The notes under the pieces were generated by a model. That model was not told the DNA's origin and did no database searches. It worked only from the letters and a program-made list of their open reading frames with translations. This document shows positions 25,677-33,516 of a stretch of 64,000 bases of DNA, piece after piece (position 1 is the first letter of the stretch; each line of letters opens with the position of its first letter). A program made the position numbers and the translations under genes. The stretch comes from Flavobacteriaceae bacterium (GTDB taxonomy: Bacteria > Bacteroidota > Bacteroidia > Flavobacteriales > Flavobacteriaceae). The stretch spans positions 62,001 to 126,000 of the forward strand of contig CANKLE010000001.1 in the NCBI GenBank assembly GCA_947483075.1, written 5' to 3'.

Positions 25677-26481
25677 TTTTTTCTTTTTTATTTACAAATA
25701 CGGCAATAAAAATACTGATTTCATAGAGCAACAAAAGCGGAATAGAAACGATTACTTGACTCAAGATATCAGGCGGGGTTATGATGGCCGCTACAATTAA
25801 TATAATTATTATCGAATACCGGCGATATTCTCGTAAGGTAGCCGCAGAAACCAATCCGATTTTGGTGAGGAAATAAATAATAATCGGCATTTCAAAAATC
25901 AATCCGCAAGAAATCACCGACGTTTTGACCATGCTGATGTAGTTGTCTAAATTGAATTCGTTTTTGATGACGCTGCTCACATTAAATCCACCAAAAAAGT
26001 TTACGGACAATGGGAGAATCAAATAATAGCCAAACAACACGCCTATAAAGAACAATAGGGAGGAAGTAAAAATAAAAATTACGGCATTTTTCTTTTCGTT
26101 TTTATACAAGGCCGGGCTTATAAATTTCCATATTTCCCATAAAATATAAGGAAACCCAAGGATAAAGCCAGCGGTAATACAGGTCCATAAAAACACCGAA
26201 AATTGTCCGCCTAAGCTGGTGCTTTGAATAATAAAGGGCATTTCGGTTACACACATGCCGCCGTCGTCGGTGCCAAAGTAATGCGTTAAATCACAAAACA
26301 TTCGGTAGGTGATGAAGTCGGGGTGAATGGGCCCAAAAATTATTTCGTCAAAAATGTAGTCAATGATGAAATAGGATAAGCAAGACACAATACATACGGC
26401 CAAAGTAATTCGAATTAATAACCATCTCAATTCTTCTAGATGATCTAAAAACGACATTTCGCCAAGGCTTTTCTTTTCCAT
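25669..26481 (-). CDS. tatC: Sec-independent protein translocase subunit TatC
   Basis: Core receptor of the twin-arginine translocase in the inner membrane. The 270-residue protein starts with EMSFLDHLEELRWLLIR (residues 8-24), the conserved cytoplasmic N-terminus, and has six membrane helices. FPYILWEIWKFISPALYKNEKK is the signature loop region, and ITPPDILSQVIVSIPLLLLYE lies near the C-terminus. An insert of about 30 residues with two cysteines (MFCDLTHYFGTDDGGMC) in the first periplasmic loop is longer than in E. coli. tatA is not in the window. The start codon lies one base after the kdsD stop. Confidence 0.93.
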   Translation of the reverse strand: MEKKSLGEMSFLDHLEELRWLLIRITLAVCIVSCLSYFIIDYIFDEIIFGPIHPDFITYRMFCDLTHYFGTDDGGMCVTEMPFIIQSTSLGGQFSVFLWTCITAGFILGFPYILWEIWKFISPALYKNEKKNAVIFIFTSSLLFFIGVLFGYYLILPLSVNFFGGFNVSSVIKNEFNLDNYISMVKTSVISCGLIFEMPIIIYFLTKIGLVSAATLREYRRYSIIIILIVAAIITPPDILSQVIVSIPLLLLYEISIFIAVFVNKKEKNG

Positions 26482-26482
26482 G

Positions 26483-27448
26483 TTAAACGATTCCTTCTTT
26501 TAAAATGTCGTGTAAATGCAACACGCCTTTGTATTCGCCTTGGTCAACGACCACCAATTGGGTTATTTTAAAATCTTCCATCATATTAAACGCCTCAATA
26601 ACACGAGCAGAAGAGCTTATTACTTTCGGGTTTTGGGTCATGATATCGCCTGCGGTCAATTCGATAAAAGTATCTCGCTCGTTCAACATTCTTCGGATAT
26701 CGCCGTCGGTGATGATGCCAATTACTTTATTGTGTTCTACCACGGCAGTTACACCTAATCGTTTTTCTGAAATTTCAAAAATTACTTTTTTAATCGAAGC
26801 AGCCGGACTTACTGAAGGTTTGAGTGATTTTTCGATCATGTCGCTCACGCGCATCAACAATTGTTTGCCTAAGGCGCCTCCGGGATGGTATTTGGCGAAA
26901 TCTTGGGCGGTAAATGAGCGCATTTCCATTAAGCAAACGGCCAAGGCATCTCCCATAACGAGCTGGGCAGTAGTGCTGTTGGTGGGCGCTAAATTGTTGG
27001 GACAAGCTTCTTGCTCAACGGTGGTGTCCAAAATAAAATCGGAACCTTTGGCCAAAAAAGAAGTGCGGTTGCCGGTCATGCCAATTAAGACATTTCCGTC
27101 GCGCTTAAGCAAAGGAACCAATACTTTTATTTCTGGACTGTTGCCGCTTTTTGAAATGCAAATGAGTACATCGCCCGCTTGTACCATGCCCAAATCGCCG
27201 TGAATTGCTTCGGCGGCGTGCAAAAAAAGCGAAGGCGTTCCGGTCGAATTGAAGGTAGCTACCATTTTTTGAGCGATGATGGCGCTTTTTCCAATACCAG
27301 TTACCACTAGGCGGCCAGTGCAATTGTAAATGGCTTGTGTAGCGGCAACAAATTGATCGTCAATGTAGTCGATTAATTTTTTGATGGATTCGCTTTCAGA
27401 TAAAATGGCCTTTTTGGCAATTTCTTGGATATTTTGGTTTGTGATCAA
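26483..27448 (-). CDS. kdsD: Arabinose-5-phosphate isomerase (KpsF/GutQ family), TTG start
   Basis: Interconverts ribulose-5-P and arabinose-5-P, the first step of Kdo synthesis for LPS or capsule. About 321 residues: an N-terminal SIS domain with VVTGIGKSAIIAQKM, FLHAAEAIHGDLGM and ISKSGNSPEI, then two CBS domains (about 200-321) with GIITDGDIRRML. I place the start at TTG 27448 (LITNQNIQEIAKK). This gives the usual family length, and a minus-strand TAAATTTG promoter element at 27503-27510 lies just upstream. The ATG at 27529 would lie upstream of that promoter. It is first in the minus-strand operon; recQ is divergent. Confidence 0.87.
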   Translation of the reverse strand: MITNQNIQEIAKKAILSESESIKKLIDYIDDQFVAATQAIYNCTGRLVVTGIGKSAIIAQKMVATFNSTGTPSLFLHAAEAIHGDLGMVQAGDVLICISKSGNSPEIKVLVPLLKRDGNVLIGMTGNRTSFLAKGSDFILDTTVEQEACPNNLAPTNSTTAQLVMGDALAVCLMEMRSFTAQDFAKYHPGGALGKQLLMRVSDMIEKSLKPSVSPAASIKKVIFEISEKRLGVTAVVEHNKVIGIITDGDIRRMLNERDTFIELTAGDIMTQNPKVISSSARVIEAFNMMEDFKITQLVVVDQGEYKGVLHLHDILKEGIV

Positions 27449-27502
27449 AACTGAATTGTATAATAGTTGTATGTGTAAAAGAAAGTTGTATCTTAGGTGT
27501 TG

Positions 27503-27510
27503 CAAATTTA
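27503..27510 (-). promoter_or_regulatory. Bacteroidota -7 promoter element (TAAATTTG) for the kdsD operon
   Basis: Exact TAnnTTTG on the minus strand in the kdsD/recQ divergent region. Transcription would start near 27497, about 50 bases before the TTG start of kdsD, which argues against the longer in-frame start at 27529. Confidence 0.55.
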
Positions 27511-27532
27511 TACAAATTACCATTATCAACTA

Positions 27533-29728
27533 ATGAATTCAAACGAAATTGACATCCACAAGGAACTGAAAAAGTATTTTGGTTTCAACCAATTTAAAGG
27601 GTTGCAGGAACAAGTCATCAAAAGCATATTAGCCAAAAAAAACACCTTTGTGATCATGCCTACTGGTGGGGGCAAATCACTTTGTTACCAATTGCCCGCC
27701 TTGTTGCAAGAAGGAACGGCTATCGTGGTTTCTCCACTCATCGCCTTAATGAAAAACCAGGTGGATGCCATTCGCAGTTTGTCATCCGAAAACGGAATTG
27801 CCCACGTATTGAATTCTTCGTTAACCAAGACAGAAATCAACCAAGTAAAAAAAGACATCACTTCTGGCTTAACCAAGTTGTTGTATGTTGCTCCCGAATC
27901 CCTAACCAAAGACGAATATGTGGCCTTTTTGCAAAAGCAGACCATCTCTTTTGTAGCGATTGACGAAGCGCACTGTATCTCCGAATGGGGCCATGATTTT
28001 CGCCCCGAGTACCGCAACCTAAGACAGATTATCAAACAATTGGGCGATGTGCCCATCATCGGATTAACCGCTACGGCCACGCCAAAAGTACAAGAAGACA
28101 TTCTTAAAAATTTAGACATGTCTGATGCCACAACCTTTAAGGCATCGTTCAATCGTCCGAATTTATTCTACGAAGTACGCACCAAAACCAAAAATATAGA
28201 ATCAGATATCATCCGATTCATCAAACAACACAAAGGAAAATCGGGCATTATTTATTGCTTGAGCCGTAAAAAAGTAGAGGCCATCGCCGAGGTGTTGCAG
28301 GTAAATGGCATTAGCGCTATTCCCTATCACGCAGGCTTAGATGCCAAAACACGCGCCAAACACCAAGACATGTTCCTTATGGAAGATGTAGATGTAGTAG
28401 TGGCCACCATTGCCTTTGGAATGGGAATTGATAAACCCGATGTTCGTTTTGTGATTCACCACGATATTCCAAAATCCTTAGAAAGTTATTACCAAGAAAC
28501 CGGTCGGGCCGGTCGGGATGGCGGCGAAGGCTATTGTATGGCCTATTATTCTTATAAAGATGTAGAAAAATTAGAGAAGTTCATGTCGGGCAAACCGGTA
28601 GCCGAACAAGAAATTGGCTTTGCGCTCTTGCAAGAAGTAGTGGCTTATGCCGAAACTTCGATGTCTCGTCGTAAATTTTTACTTCATTATTTTGGCGAAG
28701 AATTTGACAGCGAAACCGGACAAGGTGCCGATATGGATGACAACGTGCGCAACCCCAAATCAAAAATTGAAGCACAAGCTCAGGTGGTGAAATTGCTTGA
28801 GGTAGTGCGCGATACCAAAGAACTATACAAATCAAAAGAGGTAATTTATACCTTGATTGGCCGAGTAAATGCCATGATTAAGGCCTACAAAACCGATACC
28901 CAACCCTTTTTTGGATCGGGTGCTGATTTTGAAGAACGCTATTGGATGGCTTTAATTCGTCAGATTTTGGTTGACGGTTTATTGACAAAAGACATCGAAA
29001 CGTATGGCATAGTAAAGGTCTCAGAAAAAGGATTGGCGTTCATTCAGAAGCCAAGTTCGTTTATGATGTCTGAGGATCACGAATACAATGAAACCGAAGA
29101 CGAAGCCATTGTCACTGCAGCCAAATCAACCGGAACCGCAGATGAAGCCTTGATGAGCATGCTGCGTGATTTGCGCAAAAAAGTGGCAAAAAACCTAGGA
29201 GTTCCCCCTTTTGTGGTGTTTCAAGATCCTTCGCTCGAAGACATGGCGCTCAAATACCCAATTAGTTTGGATGAATTGATGAATACCCATGGAGTGGGTG
29301 AAGGCAAGGCCAAGAAATATGGCGTTGAGTTCGTGTCCTTAATTGCCCGTTATGTCGAGGACAATGACATTATTCGTCCGGACGATTTGGTAGTCAAATC
29401 AACCGGGGCCAATTCGACCAATAAACTGTACATTATCCAAAATATTGATCGTAAATTATCTTTAGACGATATTGCTTCGGCCAAAGGCATGAACATGGAT
29501 ACGCTCATCAAAGAAATGGAGCAAATTGTATTTTCAGGCACCAAGCTCAACATCAATTATTGGATCGATGAGTTGCTAGATGAAGAACAGCAAGAGGAAA
29601 TTCACGAGTACTTCATGGAATCCGAATCCGACAGCATCGAAGACGCCTTGAAGGAATTTGACGGCGAATACGATTTGGATGAACTGCGGTTTATGCGCAT
29701 CAAATTCATCAGTGAAGTAGCTAATTAA
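27533..29728 (+). CDS. recQ: ATP-dependent DNA helicase RecQ
   Basis: A 3'-5' DNA helicase for recombination and fork repair. The 731-residue protein has Walker A PTGGGKS (43-49), DEAH (144-147), the aromatic loop ISEWGHDFRPEYR, TATATP, and motif VI ETGRAGRDG (322-330). A winged-helix region and an HRDC domain (about 555-630, with PFVVFQDPSLEDMA and HGVGEGKAKKYG) follow. An acidic C-terminal extension of about 100 residues is present. The zinc-binding subdomain that normally follows SRRKFLLHYFGE has lost its cysteines: the stretch at about 374-405 contains none. ATG 27533 is preferred over a GTG 12 codons earlier because the family starts with an xIHxELKKYFG segment. Confidence 0.93.
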   Translation: MNSNEIDIHKELKKYFGFNQFKGLQEQVIKSILAKKNTFVIMPTGGGKSLCYQLPALLQEGTAIVVSPLIALMKNQVDAIRSLSSENGIAHVLNSSLTKTEINQVKKDITSGLTKLLYVAPESLTKDEYVAFLQKQTISFVAIDEAHCISEWGHDFRPEYRNLRQIIKQLGDVPIIGLTATATPKVQEDILKNLDMSDATTFKASFNRPNLFYEVRTKTKNIESDIIRFIKQHKGKSGIIYCLSRKKVEAIAEVLQVNGISAIPYHAGLDAKTRAKHQDMFLMEDVDVVVATIAFGMGIDKPDVRFVIHHDIPKSLESYYQETGRAGRDGGEGYCMAYYSYKDVEKLEKFMSGKPVAEQEIGFALLQEVVAYAETSMSRRKFLLHYFGEEFDSETGQGADMDDNVRNPKSKIEAQAQVVKLLEVVRDTKELYKSKEVIYTLIGRVNAMIKAYKTDTQPFFGSGADFEERYWMALIRQILVDGLLTKDIETYGIVKVSEKGLAFIQKPSSFMMSEDHEYNETEDEAIVTAAKSTGTADEALMSMLRDLRKKVAKNLGVPPFVVFQDPSLEDMALKYPISLDELMNTHGVGEGKAKKYGVEFVSLIARYVEDNDIIRPDDLVVKSTGANSTNKLYIIQNIDRKLSLDDIASAKGMNMDTLIKEMEQIVFSGTKLNINYWIDELLDEEQQEEIHEYFMESESDSIEDALKEFDGEYDLDELRFMRIKFISEVAN

Positions 29729-29740
29729 TTAATAATGAAA

Positions 29741-29772
29741 AATTAATAATTAATAATTAATAATTAATAATT
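29741..29772. repeat. AT-rich heptamer tandem repeat (AATTAAT, about 4.6 copies)
   Basis: The unit AATTAAT repeats with period 7 just after recQ. An imperfect inverted counterpart (TTTTTCATTTTTAATTATACATTATT) begins about 30 bases later, so the region could fold, but there is no GC-rich stem typical of a terminator. It is probably a simple-sequence intergenic repeat of the kind common in AT-rich flavobacterial genomes. Confidence 0.7.
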
Positions 29773-29815
29773 GAGGTTTAGTAATTCAATCTCATTTTTC
29801 ATTTTTAATTATACA

Positions 29816-30058
29816 TTATTCATTCAAATAGACTTCGCCTCGATGTGGTTTCAATGCATCTCGAACGGCAATCATATTACCTTCTTCAACAACCATAAAA
29901 GCAATCGCATACATCTCATCGATCACCTGATAACCAGTAATGTTTAGCAGCAGTTTTTCAGACTGAATGTATTCTTTTAAATGTATTTCGTGGTGCTCCG
30001 CAGTCTTTGCAGCAAAGGCTCCCCGAAAATCCCAAATTAATTTTAGCTGTCTTTCCAT
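29816..30058 (-). CDS. Conserved-looking small protein of unknown function
   Basis: An 80-residue, mildly acidic protein with no signal peptide and no family I recognise. It has WDFRGAFAAKTAEHHEIHLKEY (about residues 9-30), then alternating strand-like segments (KLLLNITGYQVIDEMYAIAFMVV) and an LKPHRGEVY tail, resembling a small alpha/beta fold. It stands alone between recq and the T9SS cargo gene, convergent with recQ. An exact minus-strand TAnnTTTG element lies only about six bases before the ATG, which would make the mRNA nearly leaderless. Even amino-acid composition and a promoter in place support it as a real gene. Confidence 0.65.
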   Translation of the reverse strand: MERQLKLIWDFRGAFAAKTAEHHEIHLKEYIQSEKLLLNITGYQVIDEMYAIAFMVVEEGNMIAVRDALKPHRGEVYLNE

Positions 30059-30063
30059 GTTGG

Positions 30064-30071
30064 CAAATATA
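30064..30071 (-). promoter_or_regulatory. Bacteroidota -7 promoter element (TATATTTG), minus strand
   Basis: An exact TAnnTTTG match on the minus strand that ends 5 bases before the ATG at 30058, implying a leaderless or almost leaderless transcript for the 80-residue gene. Confidence 0.5.
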
Positions 30072-30095
30072 ATTAGCTTGGTATTGAAAATTTTG

Positions 30096-30103
30096 TATTT
30101 TTG
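30096..30103 (+). promoter_or_regulatory. Bacteroidota -7 promoter element (TATTTTTG), plus strand
   Basis: An exact TAnnTTTG match 16 bases before the ATG of the type A T9SS cargo gene at 30120. It is divergent from the minus-strand element 25 bases away. Confidence 0.6.
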
Positions 30104-30119
30104 AAAAAAAACTAAAACT

Positions 30120-31649
30120 ATGATAAATAACTACTTAACTACAAAATCAGCCCGAAATATTGTCCTGGCAATGTTGATATGCTCGTTTAAATTGGCAGCC
30201 CAAGAGTATGCCGTGATGCCAATCCCTTATCAGATATACTCTGCTGACATGGCCGTTCAAGGCACACAAGATGATCATTGTTCTAATTTGATTCCGTTGG
30301 GGTTCAATTTTAATTTCTACGGAAACACCTACAACCAAGTTGTCGTGAGTACCAATGGATACATCGATTTTCGCGCTGAAATGGCCAATAACTATTCGCC
30401 ATTTTCATTTTCTCAAACCATACCCAATGTCAATTTTCCAGTAAAAAATGCGGTGTTGGGAAGTTATCAAGATTTAAATAATTCCAATGGTCAAGGAACC
30501 ATTTCCTACGGTCTTACTGGAGTAGCCCCTTACCGCAAATTTGTGGTGCTGTTTGACAATAATTCTTTGTTTGCTTGTGAAACCTCCAAAAGTTCATTTC
30601 AAATGATTTTGTATGAAACCTTAAATACGATTGATGTTCAGCTCATTGACAAGCAAATTTGTACCAGTTGGGGGGGAGGAAACACCGTCTCTGGAATCAT
30701 TAACAGTACTGGAGATGCGGGTCTTTCTCCACAAGGAAGAAATACAGGAGCTTGGACTGCCTACCACGAAGGCTGGCGTTACACCAAATACAATTCCTCT
30801 TTTACCTACCTATTTGCCAAATGCGACGACGATGCCGACGGCTTGGTGTCGTTTAATTTGAATGTGGTGAAAAACGATTTAATTCCGGTAGAGCCAGGTT
30901 TGGTCAAATTATTTCCTACTGAAGCAGATGCTATTGCCTTGACCAACGAAATTCAAGATCCCAATTACACCAATACCTTGCCTTATGATGAGCTGTTGTA
31001 TGCCAACATGAATGGGGCTGTAGTAAAAGTGCAATTGCGTGTATTGAATTGTGCCAACGATTACGATGGAGACAGTGTAGATACGGCTGCCGAAGATTTA
31101 AACTTCGATACCAATTTAGCCAACGACGATACCGATGCCGATGGCTTGCCTAATTTCTTGGACAACGACGACGACGGCGATCTTATTTTAACTTCGGCTG
31201 AATATGTGTTCAATCGTGGTTTGGCCGCTATTCAAGATACCGATGGGGACGGCATTGCCAACTACTTAGACAACGACGACGACGGCGATGGGGTATTGAC
31301 GATCCTCGAAGATTACAATAACAACAATAACCCAGCCGACGACGACAGTAACGGAGATAATATTCCCGATTACTTACAAAATACAGTGGCTTTGGGTGTA
31401 GCACAACCTGCAATTCAAGATCAAATTAGTTTGTATCCAAACCCAAGTTCGTCTGTTTTGCATATCATGAATACTTCGGGTTCTGCCATCCAATCAGTTG
31501 CGATTTACAGCACTGCTGGACAACTCATCCAAACGGTTTCTGCTGCTGCGTCACAAAACATCTCGGTTTCAGATTGGGCTGCAGGCTTGTATTTTGTGAA
31601 AGTGAATGTACAAGAAGGCTCATTTACCTATAAGTTCAATAAAAACTAA
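30120..31649 (+). CDS. T9SS type A cargo protein with thrombospondin type 3-like repeats
   Basis: A 509-residue secreted protein. A signal peptide (about 10-27, ending LAAQ) leads into a beta-rich N-terminal domain (about 30-240) with LIPLGFNFNFYGNTYNQVVVSTNG, found in many secreted Bacteroidota proteins. Residues about 310-415 contain aspartate-rich calcium-binding repeats (DDTDADGLPNFLDNDDDGD and DTDGDGIANYLDNDDDGDG), like thrombospondin type 3 repeats. The C-terminal 75 residues are a Por-secretion-tail sorting domain, with ISLYPNPSS near the start and GLYFVKV near the end, which directs export by T9SS and surface attachment or release. The ligand is unknown. It is followed by a strong terminator. 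Confidence 0.87.
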   Translation: MINNYLTTKSARNIVLAMLICSFKLAAQEYAVMPIPYQIYSADMAVQGTQDDHCSNLIPLGFNFNFYGNTYNQVVVSTNGYIDFRAEMANNYSPFSFSQTIPNVNFPVKNAVLGSYQDLNNSNGQGTISYGLTGVAPYRKFVVLFDNNSLFACETSKSSFQMILYETLNTIDVQLIDKQICTSWGGGNTVSGIINSTGDAGLSPQGRNTGAWTAYHEGWRYTKYNSSFTYLFAKCDDDADGLVSFNLNVVKNDLIPVEPGLVKLFPTEADAIALTNEIQDPNYTNTLPYDELLYANMNGAVVKVQLRVLNCANDYDGDSVDTAAEDLNFDTNLANDDTDADGLPNFLDNDDDGDLILTSAEYVFNRGLAAIQDTDGDGIANYLDNDDDGDGVLTILEDYNNNNNPADDDSNGDNIPDYLQNTVALGVAQPAIQDQISLYPNPSSSVLHIMNTSGSAIQSVAIYSTAGQLIQTVSAAASQNISVSDWAAGLYFVKVNVQEGSFTYKFNKN

Positions 31650-31669
31650 TCACTCGTATTTTTTATACC

Positions 31670-31704
31670 AAAAAAGGTTTTGTGTCGTGCAAAACCTTTT
31701 TTTT
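31670..31704 (+). terminator. Rho-independent terminator
   Basis: Stem AAAAAAGGTTTTG (31670-31682) pairs with CAAAACCTTTTTT (31690-31702), with a 7-base loop and a T-run. It lies 21 bases after the stop of the T9SS cargo gene. Confidence 0.75.
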
Positions 31705-31742
31705 ATACCTCGATTTAAAATTTTAAGTTTACCAAAAAATAC

Positions 31743-33311
31743 ATGCCTACCTCATTACTTCTTCAAGTTAGTCCCGAAGTTGCTTCAAACGAGGCCCAAC
31801 TTCGCGATGTTGTAAGTAAAAAAATTCGAGTTGCTGCGGCTGATATTCAACACATCTCTATACAAAAACGTTCGATTGATGCACGGCAAAAGAGCATTAA
31901 GATCAACCTAACACTCGAACTATTTTTAGTAGGCGAGCCCTATACTCAAGAAGCCATTCGCTTGCCAGAATACCAAAATTGTGTCGCAGCTCAAGAAGTG
32001 ATTATCATAGGCGCTGGCCCCGCAGGTTTATTTGCCGCCTTGCAGCTGTTAGAATTGGGAATCAAGCCTATCGTGATAGAACGCGGAAAAGACGTGCGCG
32101 GTCGCCGCCGGGATTTAAAGGCTATTAATGTGGATCATCTGGTAAACGAAGATTCCAATTATTGTTTTGGCGAAGGTGGAGCAGGAACCTATTCAGACGG
32201 CAAGCTCTATACCCGTTCCAAAAAACGAGGCGATGTTGATCGTATTTTGAAGTTGTTAGTAGGCTTTGGAGCTTCGCCCGATATTTTGGTCGATGCCCAT
32301 CCGCATATTGGTACCAATAAATTGCCGCAAATCATTCAAGATATTCGTGAAAAAATTATCGAATACGGTGGACAGGTGTTGTTCGAGACCCGCGTCACCG
32401 ATTTTGTGCTTAAAAATAACAGCATACAAGGGGTTGTAACGCAAAAAGGAGAAACAATCCTGGCCCAAAACGTCATTTTAGCTACCGGTCATTCGGCGCG
32501 GGACATCTTTGAGTTATTGGCCCAAAAACAAATGTATATCGAAGCCAAACCTTTTGCTCTAGGCGTTCGAGCCGAGCATCCTCAAAGTTTAATCGATCAA
32601 ATTCAATACAGCTGCGATTTACGTGGCGATTATTTGCCGCCTGCCCCTTATTCTATTGTAAAACAAGTACAGGGAAGAGGCATGTATTCGTTTTGCATGT
32701 GTCCGGGAGGTGTCATTGCTCCTTGTGCCACCAGTCCAGGAGAGGTGGTCACCAACGGTTGGTCGCCTTCAAAACGCGATCAAGCCACGGCCAATTCGGG
32801 CATTGTAATCGAATTAAAACTCGAAGATTTCAAGCCCTTTGCCAAATTTGGTGCCTTGGCCGGAATGGAGTTCCAAAAATCCATCGAACAAAAAGCGTGG
32901 CAATTGGCCGGCAATTCCCAAAAAGTGCCTGCCCAACGCTTGGTAGATTTTACGCAAAGCAAAATATCTGCATCTATTCCCAAAACCTCTTATGTTCCCG
33001 GTACCACTTCGGTGGAGTTGGGGCAAGTATTCCCCGGTTTTCTTACCCAAATTTTACGAGAAGGATTTGTACAATTTGGTAAATCAATGAAAGGCTATAA
33101 TACCAACGAAGCTATTTTACATGCGCCCGAAAGCAGGACCTCATCACCAGTTCGCATTCCTAGAAATCCGGATACTTTAGAGCACGTTCAAATCAAAGGT
33201 TTGTATCCGTGTGGCGAAGGAGCGGGTTATGCAGGTGGCATAATCTCTGCCGCTATTGATGGAGAAAAATGTGCTTTGCAGATTGGATTAAGCATACAAT
33301 CTGCGCTCTAA
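31743..33311 (+). CDS. NAD(P)/FAD-dependent oxidoreductase (COG2509-type)
   Basis: A 522-residue flavoprotein of the uncharacterised FAD-dependent dehydrogenase group. An N-terminal domain of about 85 residues (SPEVASNEAQLRDVVSKK) precedes the dinucleotide fold VIIIGAGPAGLFAALQLLELG (about 86-106) with VIERG at the end of the second strand. CFGEGGAGTYSDGKL, VILATGHSARD and GLYPCGEGAGYAGGI are the other family blocks, the last binding FAD near the C-terminus. The substrate is unknown. It has a near-consensus TAAGTTTA element upstream and no cotranscribed neighbour. The length and domain order match the family. Confidence 0.83.
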   Translation: MPTSLLLQVSPEVASNEAQLRDVVSKKIRVAAADIQHISIQKRSIDARQKSIKINLTLELFLVGEPYTQEAIRLPEYQNCVAAQEVIIIGAGPAGLFAALQLLELGIKPIVIERGKDVRGRRRDLKAINVDHLVNEDSNYCFGEGGAGTYSDGKLYTRSKKRGDVDRILKLLVGFGASPDILVDAHPHIGTNKLPQIIQDIREKIIEYGGQVLFETRVTDFVLKNNSIQGVVTQKGETILAQNVILATGHSARDIFELLAQKQMYIEAKPFALGVRAEHPQSLIDQIQYSCDLRGDYLPPAPYSIVKQVQGRGMYSFCMCPGGVIAPCATSPGEVVTNGWSPSKRDQATANSGIVIELKLEDFKPFAKFGALAGMEFQKSIEQKAWQLAGNSQKVPAQRLVDFTQSKISASIPKTSYVPGTTSVELGQVFPGFLTQILREGFVQFGKSMKGYNTNEAILHAPESRTSSPVRIPRNPDTLEHVQIKGLYPCGEGAGYAGGIISAAIDGEKCALQIGLSIQSAL

Positions 33312-33367
33312 TATTTTTTATTTTTAGTACCTCTCTCAATTTGTATTGTTAGCTTGGTTATTAATTT

Positions 33368-33395
33368 GTTTAATATATTTTAATCTTTATTAAAC
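33368..33395. repeat. AT-rich inverted repeat upstream of gapN
   Basis: GTTTAATA (33368-33375) and TATTAAAC (33388-33395) are perfect 8-base inverted arms with a 12-base spacer, in the 205-base gap before gapN. It could be a regulator-binding site or a weak hairpin. The same gap contains a near-consensus TACATTTA (about 33413) that could be the gapN promoter. Confidence 0.4.
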
Positions 33396-33516
33396 AAAAT
33401 AAATTGCTTTTCTTACATTTACAAAATAATAATAAGCTAAGTAATTCTTATTCAATTTCTTAACGAAACACTACTAGTAATCTGAGTCTGTATTCTAGAC
33501 TAAAATTCTTTATACT

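Noticed and set aside
26505-27203. A 232-codon open frame on the plus strand opposite kdsD
   Set aside because: It lies wholly within a well-supported SIS/CBS gene on the other strand, has no family motif and a serine/threonine-rich composition typical of antisense frames.
27685-28152. A 155-codon open frame antisense to recQ
   Set aside because: It overlaps conserved helicase motifs on the coding strand and has no recognisable domain or promoter.
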